DNA of 64,000 nucleotides from Leptodactylus fallax (lineage: Eukaryota; Chordata; Amphibia; Anura; Leptodactylidae): assembly GCA_947044405.1 (NCBI GenBank), contig CAMRHE010000054.1, positions 1,736,001-1,800,000 of the forward strand. The letters run 5' to 3'. Each line of letters starts with the position of its first letter. The stretch's first letter is position 1. Below the pieces are notes generated by a model. It searched no databases and was not told the DNA's origin. It saw only the letters and a list, made by a program, of their open reading frames with translations. The position numbers and the translations under genes are program-made. Shown here one piece after another: positions 11,461-22,566 of this stretch.

Positions 11461-12156
11461 ATCAGTGGAGTACAGTGACAGGAGGAGTTGGCTCGGCAAC
11501 TTATTCAAGGTAACCAGATCCCTGTCAGGATTACCTTGCACTACAGCCCCCAGTACTACTGCTGGGAGAGTCAGATGAGAGGAGCTATAGTTGCAGTTGG
11601 AGTGGAGATTATCCTTAGAGCCTTAACATCCCTGGGCACCCTCCTGGGCAAGACCAAGGCTGGGAAATTAGACACTGGAGAACTACTACTCCCATTTGGA
11701 AGCTGCTTGTTGTTTACCTTTTCAGTTGCTGAGTAAAGCATTACCCTGTTTCAACTGCACATCTGGCTGCCTCAGTCGTTCCTGCTTTACCATCAGGGCC
11801 CTTCTGATTTTCATCACATCGGCTCAGAGTAGAGAGGTCTCCTCTCCAACTGGATGCGCCCCGAGGTATACTACTGCCACTTCCACAGGGGCGTAAATAC
11901 CGGGGTAGCAGTGGTAGCAGCTGCCACAGGGTTTGGGACATTAGGGGGCCCTGAAGGCCCCCAATGCTTTTTTTTTTTTTTTTTAAAAGGCCATAACCTG
12001 CTGAAGTAACACCAGTAGGTAACGGGCCCTATTTACCGATCCCCGCTCCTGCTCACAGCCACCTGCGATTCCCATTCTGCGGATGCGGAGGTGGCTGTGA
12101 GCAAGAGCGGGGATTGGTAAATAAGGCCATGGTTAGCGAACCCCACAAACACTGCT

Positions 12157-12200
12157 ATCATTATACTCCGGGGTCTTTTCAGACCCCGGAGTATAATGAT
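12157..12200. repeat. Perfect hairpin, 20-bp arms
   Basis: ATCATTATACTCCGGGGTCT is followed by a 4-base loop (TTTC) and its exact complement. A related 17-bp-arm hairpin (ATTATACTCTGGGGTCT, loop GAAA) lies at 12455-12492. This is the core hairpin also found at 24643-24680 and 56011-56048. Confidence 0.9.
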
Positions 12201-12514
12201 CGGAGACCCAGGAGAGGTGAGGGAACATAAAAAATGTTCTTTACCTCTCCTGTGCTCCAGCAGGCTTTGGGCCTGTTTGTTGACGTCCCAGATGTCAGCC
12301 GACGTCATTGTGCGTCGTGACGCCGGGCCTGGCTCACGCGAGATCTGGTCCAACATCGAAGATGGCCGAAGTAGCAGGGAGTGCACCAGAGCCAGGAAGA
12401 GGTAAGTAACACAGTTTTTTTTTTTTGTTTGTATCCTCCCCTGGGTCTCCGATCATTATACTCTGGGGTCTGAAAAGACCCCAGAGTATAATAATTGTTC
12501 ATGGGTGGACCACA

Positions 12515-12660
12515 ATGGGGCATAAAACTGTGTGCAGGGGCCACTATGTTGCATAATACTGTGTGCAGGGGCCACTATGGGGCATAATACTGTGTGCAGG
12601 GACCACTATGGGGCATAATACTGTGTGCAGGGGCCACTATGGGGAATAATAGTGTGTACA
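12515..12660. repeat. Short minisatellite, about 33-bp unit
   Basis: About four tandem copies of GGGGCCACTATGGGGCATAA followed by TACTGTGTGCA. The unit is clearly related to the long arrays at 24.7-26.0 kb and 52.7-54.2 kb. Confidence 0.85.
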
Positions 12661-13339
12661 GGAATGCGGTTTGTGCGGGGGGTTGGAGGGGGACGGTCCG
12701 GTTGGGTTGGGGGGGCGGCCCATGTCAAATGTTCGACTTGGGGCCCAGCCATTCCTAGTTACGCCACTGCACCACCATCAGGTAGTGCAGCAGGATCCCC
12801 CTCAGCGGTGTCCGGCCTAGGAGCAGAGTCGGGGAGCGTGGTTGAGTGTGCTCGTCCTAGCTGGTGACACGTCATCCGCCACTACTACTCCCATCCTCCG
12901 GTTCCCTCCCTCTGGGTTGTGGCACAGACTATTGATCCTTTCCTCCCCTGAGGACCTCCCCTCTTTTCTCCAAACCCTGTATCTGCCGCCTCTCCTCCTT
13001 TCAAGCTGGGAACAACTACTGAGCAACCTTGAGACTGACAATAGTTGCCTCCGGGACTCTCCTCGTCTACAACGCTCCTACCGCAGACAGTGACCTCCCT
13101 CAGATTGCAACAATCCTGTTTGAGATGTCTTCTCCAGGTGATCTCCGCTGTATAGACTGGTTTTCCTCCCAGTTAATTGCTAGCCTTATAGTTGCACTAC
13201 ACTGTTTTGTCTTTATTTCTCATAATTTTTTTATGTGCTATCCCTAACATGCTGCTCTTTATTATTACTTCTAGCTTTGGGCCCGGACGGATGTTGACTA
13301 ACATTGCTATCTGTCTTGAAGGACCACATCCTTCTATAG

Positions 13340-13623
13340 CAACTGTCCCAAACCTTTTCCCCGCCACGGCCCGGCAAGGGGGGCAGGATAGGGAGTGGGG
13401 GTAGGGCGGTCGGTTTAGGGGCGGAGCATTGTTCATATGGAGGCGGGGTTATACTCTAAACAGCACTGTAGACCAGCCCCACGCCATTAGCTATGGTAGG
13501 AGTTGGGCTCCCAGCATAATGTGGCGGGAGCCACGTTTACCTAGGCCAGCCGCCTCCCTGCTGACCGGCAAAAGAACCCCAACGGCCCGCTCCGGTTCAC
13601 GGATCGGTGGTTGGGGACCCCTG
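13340..13623. mobile_element. hAT-like MITE with CAGGGGTCCCCAACC end
   Basis: The right end on the complement is CAGGGGTCCCCAACC, a classic hAT-type terminus. The left end CAACTGTCCCAAACC is a decayed version. The flanks TTCTATAG (13332-13339) and TTTTATAG (13624-13631) match at 7 of 8 bases, as expected for a hAT target duplication. It is G+C-rich, 284 bp and non-coding, and sits just upstream of the L1 endonuclease. Confidence 0.85.
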
Positions 13624-15469
13624 TTTTATAGTACCCAGTGTGGGCAGCTGTCCTCCAACTTCCCCTCCCCCCTCCCAGTTTTGTCCTCTCCAATGGCAGA
13701 TACTTCAATCTCCTCATTTAACATTAAGAGTTTAAATACCCCTGAAAAACATTCTCAGACTCTACAATTTCCAAAAATGAAAGGTTTATATACTGTGTTT
13801 GCAGGAGACTTACTTCCTTGCCTCACGACTGCCAGGAATCAAAAACCATTATTACCCTACATAGTATCACAGTAGTTACACGTCAGAGAAAATCAAGGGA
13901 GTAGCAGTTTTCTTTTATAAAAATCTTCCTGTTAAGATTATTAACTCTCTAGCTGACTCAGATGTGCGCTATCTTTTCCTAATATGCGAAATCTACGGAT
14001 CCACCTACGCCATAACTAATGTTTGCTCACAACACTGGCCAGATTGCCTTTCTCCTATCCACAGTCACCGCAACTACAAACTTTTGCATGTGGTCACCTC
14101 TTTCTCTGTGCTGACCTGAACTTGACCATCAATCCTCTAATAGACTCCACGATAGGTAGAGCTCTCATTTTTTACTCAGCCCTCAATAAACTTCATAAGA
14201 CTCTACACTCCATGCTGCAGTGTGAAGTCTGGCACATCCTACATCCAAACTTTATTGTTTTGCGCAAATATTCACTCATTTTGAATTTGATGCCTGCAAC
14301 ACGTTCCAAAAAAGCTGGGACCGGGTCATGTTTACCACTGTGTAACATCACCTTTCCTTTTAACAACACTCAATAAGAATTTGGGAACTGAGGACACGAA
14401 TTGTTGACACTTTGTAGGTGGAATTCTTTCCCATTCTTGCTTGATGTACAACTTCAGCTGCTCAACAGTCCAGGGGTCTCTTGTTGTATTTTGCACTTCA
14501 TAATACATCACACATTTTTAATGGGAGACAGGTTTGGACTTCAGGCAGGCCAGTATAGTACCTGCACTTTTTTACTACGAAGCCACACTGTTGTAACACG
14601 TGCAGAATGTGGCTTGGCATTGTCTTGCTGAAATAAGCAGGGATGTCCCTGAAAAAAACGTCGCTTGGATGGCAGCATATGTTGCTCCAAAACCTGTATG
14701 TACCTTTCAGCATTAATGGTGCCCTCACAGATGTGCAAGTTACCCATGCCATGGGCACTAACATACCCCTATACCATCAGAGATGCTGGCTTTTGAACTT
14801 TGTGCTGATAACAATCCGAACAGTCCTCTTCCTCTTTGGCTTGGAGGACAGGGCGTCTATGATTTCCAAAAACAATTTGAAATGTGGACTCGTCAGACGA
14901 TAGGACACTTTTCCACTTCATCAATCCATCTCAGATGAGCTCAGGCCCAGAGAAGCCGCCGGCGTTTCTGGGTGTTGTTGATATATGGCTTTTGCTTTGC
15001 ATGGTAGAGTCTTAACTTGTAATTGTAGATGTAGCGATGAACTGTGTTCACTGACAATGGTTTTCTGAAGTGTGATGATGAGAGATCCCCAAGAGGTATT
15101 TTCCAGTTATATATTTCTGTGTTGTATTATCACTTGCTCATATCATCCAGTTTGGCTCCAGGAATGCGGCCATTCTACTCTGTAATCAAAGCCCTTTGTT
15201 GTTCTGTCCCTGGCTCAATTAGCATACCCTTGTTAATCTCATTATCCCGGCAGGAGATTCCTACAAACCTGTGGCTGGAAGGACCTCGGAATATGCAAAA
15301 CCTAGACTCATTAATATCTTTCCTGGGGAACCTCTTACAGTTGCCTCGATAAATTCCTCAGGTGCGCCCGGCCAAGTCGCACGTTTCAAGCCCACACAAG
15401 GTACTGTTCAAAGCCCGGAAAAGGTCCAGACACTGATCTCATCACCCAAAGGGTGATCTCAAGATCTCA

Positions 15470-16520
15470 AGATCTCACCCCGTGGGGTCAAAATAATTAC
15501 AAGAACGGTGAGCAAAAATCCCAGAACTACATGGGGGGGACCTAGTGAATGACCTGCAGAAAGCTGGGACTAACGTAACAAAGGCTACCGTCAGTAACAT
15601 ACTATGCTGCCAGGGACTCAGATCCTGCAGTACCAGACGTACCCCCCTGCTTAAGCCAGTACATATCCGTGCCCGTTTGAAGTTTGCTAGAGAGCATTTG
15701 GATGTTCCAGAACAGTATTGGGAGAATGTCATATGGTCAGATGAAACCAAAGTAGAACTGTTTGGTAGAAACACAACTCGTCGTGTTTGGAGAAGAGTGA
15801 ATGCTGAGTTGCATCCAAAGAACACCATACCTACTGTAAAGCATGGGGGTGGCAACATCGTGCTTTTTAGTTGTTTCTCTGCAAAGGGACCTGGACGACT
15901 GATCCGTGTACATGAAAGAATGAATGGGGCCATGTATCTCGAGATTTTGAATGCAAACCTCCTTCCATCAGCAAGGGCATTGAAGATGAAACGTGGCTGG
16001 GTCTTTCAGCATGACAATGATCCCAAGCACACCGCCAGGGCAACGAAGGAGTGGCTTCGTAAGAAGCATTTCAAGGTCCTGGAGTGGCCTAGCCAGTCTC
16101 CAGATCTCAACCCCATAGAAAACCTTTGGAGGGAGTTGAAAGTCCGTATTGTCCAGCAACAGCCCCAAAACATCACTGCTCTAGAGGAGATCTGCATGGA
16201 GGAATGGGCCAACAACCCAGCAACAGTGTGTGCCAACCTTGTGAAGACTTACAGAAAATGTTTGTCCTCTGTCATTGCCAACAAAGGATATATAACAAAG
16301 TATTGAGATGAACTTTTGTTATTGACCAAATACTTATTTTCCACCATAATTTGCAAATAAATTCTTTAAAAATCAGACAATGTGATTTTTTGAATTTGTT
16401 TTCTCATTTTGTCTCTCATAGTTGAGGTCTACCTATGATGTCAATTACAGGCCTCTCTCATCTTTTTAAGTGGGAGAACTTGCACAATTGGTGGCTGACT
16501 AAATACTTTTTTCCCCACTG
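15470..16520 (+). mobile_element. Tc1-like transposon, 5'-truncated, family A
   Basis: The right end is intact: the complement of CAGTGGGGAAAAAAGTATTT ends at 16520 and is followed by TA. The inner repeat CAAATACTTATTTTCCACCA is present too. The left inverted repeat and the start of the transposase are missing. The sequence begins abruptly near CACCCCGTGGGGTCAAAA. A more complete copy of the same family is at 30994-32262. Confidence 0.85.
15545..16306 (+). CDS. Tc1-like transposase, N-terminally truncated (253 aa)
   Basis: This is an uninterrupted frame covering the second DNA-binding helix region and the whole DDE catalytic domain of a Tc1 transposase, which cuts and rejoins transposon DNA. 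Seen: [20 protein letters not shown] (helix-turn-helix), [18 protein letters not shown] (first Asp), [19 protein letters not shown] (second Asp) and [20 protein letters not shown] (Glu). The spacing between second Asp and Glu is 34 residues. It ends with [11 protein letters not shown], the normal family C-terminus. About 85 N-terminal residues are absent and the first Met is internal, so the protein probably cannot bind DNA properly. LFSCFSAKG replaces the usual LWGCFSAKG. Confidence 0.85.
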   Translation: MNDLQKAGTNVTKATVSNILCCQGLRSCSTRRTPLLKPVHIRARLKFAREHLDVPEQYWENVIWSDETKVELFGRNTTRRVWRRVNAELHPKNTIPTVKHGGGNIVLFSCFSAKGPGRLIRVHERMNGAMYLEILNANLLPSARALKMKRGWVFQHDNDPKHTARATKEWLRKKHFKVLEWPSQSPDLNPIENLWRELKVRIVQQQPQNITALEEICMEEWANNPATVCANLVKTYRKCLSSVIANKGYITKY

Positions 16521-19500
16521 TATTTTCCATTTTATTTTCTGTACTGTTTTTTGCTCTTACCTGTATTTGCTTGATAATTCATTAATGTATATTGCTGTAT
16601 ATGTTAGTGCCTAGTACCAACCCACTTGGGTTAATTAATATATAAAATTTATAAAGCTCGTTTCATATTATCCTATGAAGCCAGTCCACTCAGGGGTAGT
16701 GAGTGGAAGGTAAGAAGGGTGTTCTCAGGTGTGCAGGCAGCTTGGCAAAGTTAGATCCTTCACATGGTGTACCTGAGCCCATGTGGTAATATCTATTACA
16801 GAATGATGTCGGTTTTTAATGCAATGCCGCCTGAGGGATCGAAGGTCACGGGCATTCAATGTTGGTTTTCGACCTTGCCACTTACTAGCAGAGATTTGTC
16901 CAGATTCTCTGAATCTTTTCATGATATTATGGACTGTAGATGATGAAATCCCTAAATTCCTTGTAATTGTACGTTGAGAAACGTTGTTCTCAAACTGTTG
17001 AACTATTTGTTCACGCAGTTGTTCACAAAGTGGTGAACATCGCCCCATCCTTTCTTGTGAACGACTGAGCCTTTCAGGGATGCTCCCTGTTCACCTGTGG
17101 AATGCTCCAAATAGGTGTTTTGTGAGCATTCCTCAACTTTCCCAGTCTTTTGTTGCCCCTGTCGCAGCTTTTTTGGAACGAGTTACAGGCATCAAATTCA
17201 AAATGAGTGAATATTTGCACAAAAAAAAAAAAACAATAAAGTTTATCCATTTGAACATGAAATATCTTGTCTTTGTAGTGTATTCAATTGAATATAGGTT
17301 GAAAAGGATTTGCAAATCATTGTATTCTGTTTTTATTTATGTTTTACACAACATCCCAACTTCATTGGAATTGGAGTTATACAGCAGACTGGACTATAAT
17401 ATACTACCCCCCTCTCTGCTACTGCAAGCAACCGCAGCCACCATAGGTAACACCTTTTTCTCTGATCACACACCTGTCACTTGCTTTCTCACCCTCCAGT
17501 CCCCATTCCCGCGCCCCAATACCTTGAGATTCAACGAGTCACTCCTGCTTGATGCTCAATATTTAACTGATCTTAAGAGCTCCATTATCAAATTCAAACG
17601 GGATCATTTACATGATACCACGTCCCCACCTATTTAGTGAGAGGCTTTGAAATGTGTCCTTAGAGGAGTCCTGATTAAACATGGTGCTAGGATCAAGTGG
17701 GATGGAAGTTACAAACTTCAATCTTTCTTACAGACCCTGAACACCTTGGAGGTGCAACATAAATAATCCCTCTAGAGTGACACCTTAACGCTGACTCGAC
17801 ATGAAATCATCTCCCTCTTAGAGCACAAACAACAGTGACTCTGGCACCTAGGCCAATGCTCATTTTACAAATGAGGTAACAAGGCGGGCCACCTTCTGGC
17901 ACGTGCGGTTCAAGTACGCCAATCTGCTTCCCCCATCATGTCCATCAAACAGTCCTTGGACCAAATCTCCCATCTCTCCCCCGACATAGCCTCTGCCTTC
18001 CGTGACTATTACGAATTCCTCTATAACTTGCCCTTTCCTCATACTTCCAACCCTTCACCGGTCCAACCTTTTTCTCTATCACAATATACATGGCCTTGCC
18101 CCCTTTCGACGCAGACGCCGCCACCCATTTAGATGCCCCATTCTCCCCACAGGAATTAGAATCTGGTATTTCCAATCTACGGGCAAGAGCCCAGGGACAG
18201 ATGGCTTTACAGCGAGCTTCTACAAATCCATACGTTCAGAACTCTCCCCCTTCCTACTTAAGGCCTTTAACACAATCTCACCTGGCACACCCTTCCCCGC
18301 CTCTTCCCTATATTCTCACATCACGGTCATACCTAAGGAGAGCAAAGACCCCCCTACTATGCCCCAGCTACAGGCCCATTTCTCTGATCAACACAGACAC
18401 AAAACTTTTTGCCAAACGAATTACCAACAGACTAGGTTGCCATATCGGTGGTTTAATACATTTAGATCAAGTGGGGTTTTTTTTTCCCACAAAGGTAGGC
18501 ATGGGACAACACCCTGAAGGCCTTCTCTGCCATCCACCACGCCCAACGCTCTCAAACTCCCATGATGCTGCTCTCTTTGGACTTCTCTTTGGAGAAGGCC
18601 TTCAACAGAGTAGACTGGGACTTCCTTGAGGCAGTACTCACTCAGATAGGTATGGGCCCCACCATGTTTGCCCATATTCGGGTTCTGTATGCGTCCCCTC
18701 AGGACGAAATCAGGGTAAATGGTACTCTTTCACCCCCCCTCACTATTCATAACAGAACCCGTCAGGGGTGCACTCTCTCCCCAATACTCTATACTTTCAT
18801 TATGGAACATTTACTAGTGGCCATCCAACATAACCCTGACAAAAGGGGACTGCGCGTGCTGGACTTACAGTACACTTAAAAATCTCTGACTTTGCAGAAG
18901 ATGTCCTTTTATTCATCACCCCAACCACTGACGTCACTCCTCTCCCTTCTCTGAGAAATTTCTACCTACAGCTACTTTAGCAATTACAAAATAAATCTCT
19001 CCAAAAGCACCGGACTCCCTGGTGCACTCACACCGCTCTTCCTTTCCCTTTGTATGTTCCCCTAGAGCTATTAAATACCTGGGGGTCCATCTCCCTAGAC
19101 CCTATCCAACACCTACTCGCACTGTTTCCTCCCTATCTTATGCTCCCTCCAGTCTGACCTCAGCCAATGGCACACCAAAGGCTTCTCATGGTTGGGTCGC
19201 ATTAATACCCTAAAGATAAATGTTTTACCCAGGTTCCTTTACCTATTTCACAAGATTCCATTGTGCTCCCTAAAGACTTCCTTGCCACCGTCAAGAAAAC
19301 ATTCTCCAGATTCATGTGGGAACCCCCCTAGGATCGCCAAACAGACCCTGACCAGACCTAAACACAGAGGGGGTCTGGTGGTCCCAGTTTGCACCAGATA
19401 CTATCTGGCTGTGGTCTCCACGCGCATTTTAGATTGGCACCACTCCCCTCGCACCAAGCTCTGGGTTGCCCTTGAGAGGTCTCTGAGCTCACTCCCACTT

Positions 19501-20351
19501 ACTGTACATCCCTGCCCCTTACGTCCCTACCATTCAGTGACTCTTCACTAATGATGGTCCTCTGATGCCTATCTTGGGCAACCTGGACTTTTCCTGCAGC
19601 TCATTCACCGGTCTTCTCTTGCTCCACTGACCAGACCCCGCTTACATTCTCCCAGGTCCTCTCAGTAATCTCTCATTCATTACACTGACCTAGTACCCCC
19701 TGATGTCAGGAACCTCAACTCCCACTGGCACTACGTTCAGCTCCATTATTTCTACACCTCCCTGAAGTGTACGCAAAACCTTCGCAGGTTCCTCTCTCCA
19801 TTTGAACACCTCTCTACATTTTCCCACGTAAACTCAAAAAAAAACATCTGCAAACTTATTGGTTTTACTCTGGTTGTGGCCAGGTCTGTCATCCCCAGGA
19901 TGTTGAAATCCACCCCCCTCGCTATCCATTACAACCTGGCAACAGGAGCTCCTGTACATCTGACAGATGGAGGACCTGCAGAACTCAAGTCAAATGATAG
20001 TGCACACTAAGAGGTGTGGCTCCTATGGAACACCTTCAATTATTCTTCTGCCTTCCCATCCTCCTTCCTCTCCCCCCTCCTAAACCTCTTACCTCATGCC
20101 AGCCACCACACTTTACACTTCGCAACCTCATCTAATTCCCTCTACTACATCCCCACTACCCCCTCCCTTTAGCTACCTGAAGTTATTCCCCCACTGTTTT
20201 GGAGGTCTACCCTCCTCTCTGTTATTTGCTGTATTATCATACCTTGTTCCTTTTATGATTGTTGTTCTGCTGTGACAGAGCTTTGTACCCCCCATCTCTT
20301 CCCTTGCTTGTTCATTCCCATACCTTTATCCGTCATCCTCCAGACCCAACC

Positions 20352-21022
20352 ACCTTTCTCTTTTTTTTTTCAACTGTAATTTTTATTAAGATTTTTTCAA
20401 GAAGAAAAAATACAGCTGGGCTAGACCAGCGACAAGGTATATTCAAAAAAGACCAGCAATAAGTCAAATAGAAAACCAACAATATAACAGACTGTGATAT
20501 GAACAACCAATAGAGACAAGAAAAGGACAACAGATGACAAGAGGACGAGACAGGAGGGCTAAGGAAAGGGAACTGATGGAGGGATTTTATAGACCTTGAA
20601 AAATGCAGTACTGTAGGTGCCCCACAGATCCCAGATAGCCTGAAATTTCTCAACTGTACTATTTAAAGTGGCAGTCAAGAATTCCAGGCCACGGATATCC
20701 TTCATTCGGAATATTAATTCAGTGCTTGTAGGAGGGGCTGCAGTCCTCCAGTGTTTAGCTATAAGTGTCTTGGCAGAGGTACATAGATAAAGAAATAGCC
20801 ACAAAGTCTTTTTACCCAGGTGTTTAGGGGGCAGATTGAGGAGGTAGGTTCAGGGGCTCAAGGGCACCCCCTGTAAGAAGATGTAATCTGTCAGCTGACG
20901 GATCTCCATCCAAATTCTCCATATCTCGGGACACAACCAGAAGATATGGTACAAGGAGCATACAGAATTATTGTATCGCTAGCAAGCAGTCGGGATACTG
21001 GGGTTCAGAGAGTGTAGCATGC
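20352..21022 (-). mobile_element. Antisense L1-like 3' fragment nested in the LINE
   Basis: On the minus strand this reads as the end of an L1/Tx1 ORF2 followed by a 3' UTR and poly(A) (the T run at 20361-20370). Motifs: YHIFWLCPEIWRIWMEI, AKTLIAKHWRTAAPPTS and VEKFQAIWDLWG. AATAAAAATTAC precedes the tail. The flanks CCTTTCTCTTT (before) and CCTTTCCCTTT (after, about 21020) look like a target duplication. It is 5'-truncated and non-functional. Confidence 0.75.
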
Positions 21023-21128
21023 CTTTCCCTTTTTGATGATGTTACTCTTCCTATGGTTCTTATTCTTGTAATTTTTTTGGAAAACTTAATAAAACTTTGA
21101 ATAAAAAAAAAAAAAAGCTTGATAATAC

Positions 21129-21491
21129 ATCTTATCAAAGGAAATTGCTCCTATCTCTTGTTATCAGCTTCATTCCCATCTGATAAACTGCTCACTTCAT
21201 TGAGAGATCTGTCTCCACTGATGACATGCTGCAGTTCATAGAACTCAAGAGTAGGGTAAGGGGGAGCAGGAAGAGGAGTGAGAAGTAGAGAGAAACAGGC
21301 ATCCTGGAGCAGATTACAGTAAGATATCTCTTTAACCACAGTTTTATTTCCATCTATACCTGATAAAAGCTACTGAAAAACTGTCCTAAAAATTGTTATA
21401 AAAGAAAGAAATCTTACTATTTCCGCTAGCACCTTGTTCCTCTGTGGTTGCTTCTCAGTCAGTGGGCTCCTCCTCCTTTCCCCATAAACCT
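21129..21491. other. Unannotated stretch between LINE and MITE
   Basis: No open frame with a recognisable product and no terminal repeats. The short minus-strand frame at 21151-21339 has no domain I know. Confidence 0.35.
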
Positions 21492-21495
21492 TTAA

Positions 21496-21944
21496 AGGGG
21501 ATGTCCGGCCTAAAATGTTATCTATTAATTAGGCTGGGGAAGGTGAAAAAAATAAAAGAAAACCATACTCATCGGTGCTCCGCCGCCTCCCTGCACGGTC
21601 CAGTCCTGCAGCTCCGTTGTTGTCTTCCAGCAGAAGTACCTGCCCCACATGACAGTTGGCCAATCAGAGGCCTCAAGAAGGTAACCGGAGATGTCACTAC
21701 CTGTGACATCCCCGATTCTTTTCCTGAGGCCGCCGATTGGCCTCAGCAGTCACGTGACCGCTAAGGCCAATCAGCAGACTTAGCCGAAGGGATTCGAAAC
21801 GTCAAAGCCAGCGAACAAGAAAGCAGCCGACTGGACCGCCCTGGTAGGACACTGGAGCATCAGGGACAGGTGAGTATGTTTTTATAAAATGTTTTCACCT
21901 CCCCTTGCCTTATTAAAAAATATTATTTAGCCCAGACAACCTCT
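21496..21944. mobile_element. MITE with TTAA target duplication
   Basis: TTAA is present on both sides (21492-21495 and 21945-21948). The ends AGGGGATGTCCGGCCTAAA and the complement AGAGGTTGTCTGGGCTAAA are inverted repeats. TTAA targets are used by piggyBac and Kolobok elements, and I cannot choose between them. The interior is G+C-rich and holds GGCCAATCAGAGGCCT-type inverted motifs. Non-coding. Confidence 0.75.
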
Positions 21945-22204
21945 TTAATGTAATCTGATCTGTGAGAGAGCTAAACCATCTTCACAGCAAAGACAGAACT
22001 TTCAGTGACATGAGCAGCTTACCAAACAGGATTCCAACTGTTAACAGCAGATAAGAGCACTTCCCTCTGATAAAAATATATTACAAAGTTTCTTTTATTC
22101 AACTGAACTATTGATCTGCAAAAAAAAAAAATGTATCCAGCGTTCAGGTCCAGAAGAGGTTGCCTTGTCCCTGGCAGATGGGCTCTAACAATATGATCAC
22201 TTAT

Positions 22205-22402
22205 CCTATATTTACACGACAGTGAAAATCATCTGTGTGATGCATTAATTTCACATGACCGATATTTTGACTATCCATTGTAACAGACCATCAAAGTATA
22301 GGCTATGCTCTATTTTTGTCCGTTTTAACGAATCCCTCCATACGTGAAAAATGGATGTTTTTCATTGCCATTTTCACCCACGTTCATGTGAATGTAGGGT
22401 AG
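22205..22402. mobile_element. Probable short MITE
   Basis: Left CCTATATTTACACGACAGTG and right, on the complement, CCTACATTCACATGAACGTG form degenerate inverted ends around a non-coding interior with GTCCGTTTT motifs. No clear target duplication is visible. Confidence 0.45.
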
Positions 22403-22416
22403 GAACCTCATTTTCA

Positions 22417-22422
<6 letters not shown>

Positions 22423-22472
<50 letters not shown>
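22423..22472. repeat. TA microsatellite, 25 units
   Basis: An uninterrupted run of TA dinucleotides over 50 bp, immediately followed by a hairpin. Confidence 0.95.
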
Positions 22473-22477
<5 letters not shown>

Positions 22478-22566
22478 ACAATCCAGTCTGCCAGCAACTT
22501 GTAGGGATGGAAAATGTCCTTTTATTTTCCATCGCTACAAGTTGCTGGCAGACTGGATTGTTTTTT
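22473..22566. repeat. Near-perfect hairpin, 43-bp arms
   Basis: The left arm at 22473-22515 contains CCAGTCTGCCAGCAACTTGT. The right arm at 22524-22566 is its reverse complement with one mismatch. The loop is 8 bases. It directly abuts the TA microsatellite. Confidence 0.9.

Larger units (their letters stand above)
11886..12769. mobile_element. hAT-like non-autonomous element, family CAGGGGCGTAA, copy A
   Basis: The left end CAGGGGCGTAAATACC and the right end, on the complement CAGTGGCGTAACTAGG, form terminal inverted repeats. The flanks CACTTCCA (11878-11885) and CACCACCA (12770-12777) agree at 6 of 8 bases, fitting an aged 8-bp hAT duplication. Inside are two perfect hairpins at 12157-12200 and 12455-12492 and a short minisatellite at about 12515-12660. 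No transposase is encoded. A related copy with the same ends lies at 55728-56301. Confidence 0.8.
15073..16766. mobile_element. Unclassified insertion carrying a Tc1 copy
   Basis: This segment interrupts the host Tc1/IS630 sequence between GGTTTTCTGAAGTGT and ACCTGAGCCCATGTGG. Its outer parts (15073-15469 and 16523-16766) match nothing else I recognise in the window. They hold no coding frame and no clear inverted or direct repeats. It may be an LTR or SINE-like sequence. The boundaries are inferred from where the host element stops and resumes. Confidence 0.45.
14498..17048 (-). pseudogene. Tc1/IS630-type transposase, split by a nested insertion
   Basis: The N-terminal DNA-binding part is at 16725-17048: CEQLREQIVQQFENNVSQRT, ITRNLGISSSTVHNIMKRF and a GRKPTLNARDLRSLRRH linker. 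The catalytic half is at about 14498-15070: MGNLHICEGTINAERYIQVL, then LFQQDNAKPHSARVTTVWL with the second Asp, and VQVLYWPA, where PDLSPIEN would normally follow. After WPA the frame is lost and the catalytic Glu region is not readable. The 1.7-kb insert lies between the two parts. Differing motifs (FQQDNAKPH rather than QHDNDPKH) show a family distinct from the other Tc1 copies here. Confidence 0.8.
14249..17386 (-). mobile_element. Tc1/IS630-type transposon inserted in the L1 endonuclease
   Basis: The right inverted repeat is complete (complement begins CTCCAATTCCAATGAAGTTG, flanked by TA before CAGCAG). The left one is truncated: only its inner part, AACTTTATTG onward to CACTCATTTTGAATTTGATG, remains. 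The inner repeats at 14255-14330 and 17160-17240 are clear mirror images. L1 coding sequence stops at 14248 (CEVWHILHP) and resumes at 17382 (YSRLDY), which fixes this as an insertion. A further insertion splits it at 15073-16766. Confidence 0.8.
13690..20060 (+). pseudogene. L1/Tx1-like ORF2 (endonuclease and reverse transcriptase), broken
   Basis: This once encoded the LINE enzyme that nicks target DNA and reverse-transcribes the element RNA. The endonuclease start is SFNIKSLNTPEKHSQTL (13715), then SRGVAVFFYKNLPVKI and YGSTYAITNV (13890-14020). It resumes after the Tc1 insertion with YSRLDYNILPPSLL and SDHTPVTCFL (17382-17490). RT blocks follow: GKSPGTDGFTASFYK, VIPKESKDPP, MMLLSLDFSLEKAFNRVDW (18562) and RQGCTLSPILYTFIMEHLL (18759). 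The catalytic YADD box reads FAED near 18893. GGLVVPVCTRYYLAVVSTRI (19371) is the post-RT region. Many frameshifts and stops confirm it is dead. The C-terminal end is uncertain. Confidence 0.85.
10731..21127 (+). mobile_element. L1/Tx1-like LINE, degenerate, full span with nested insertions
   Basis: The element begins near 10741 with GAGGGGGCGTGGCCTGAC and ends at CTTAATAAAACTTTGAAT plus a poly(A) run finishing at 21116. Matching 10-bp flanks, CTTCATAATA (10731-10740) and CTTGATAATA (21118-21127), differ at one base and mark the target-site duplication. Inside are remnants of ORF1 and ORF2. Later arrivals are hAT-like elements at 11886 and 13340, a Tc1-like element at about 14249-17386 and an antisense L1 fragment at about 20352-21022. 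Between ORF1 and ORF2 (11460-13690, apart from the hAT-like insertions) the sequence is G+C-rich and has no identifiable coding content. Confidence 0.8.

Noticed and set aside
13340..13623. CpG-rich segment as a host gene promoter
   Set aside because: It is exactly bounded by hAT-type ends and a near-identical 8-bp duplication, so it is a MITE.
15475..15933. 152-codon minus-strand frame
   Set aside because: Antisense shadow of the Tc1 transposase at 15545-16306.
17080..17637. 185-codon frame read as one protein
   Set aside because: It crosses the Tc1/IS630 inverted repeat into the L1 endonuclease. Only the last part (from YSRLDY) is meaningful.
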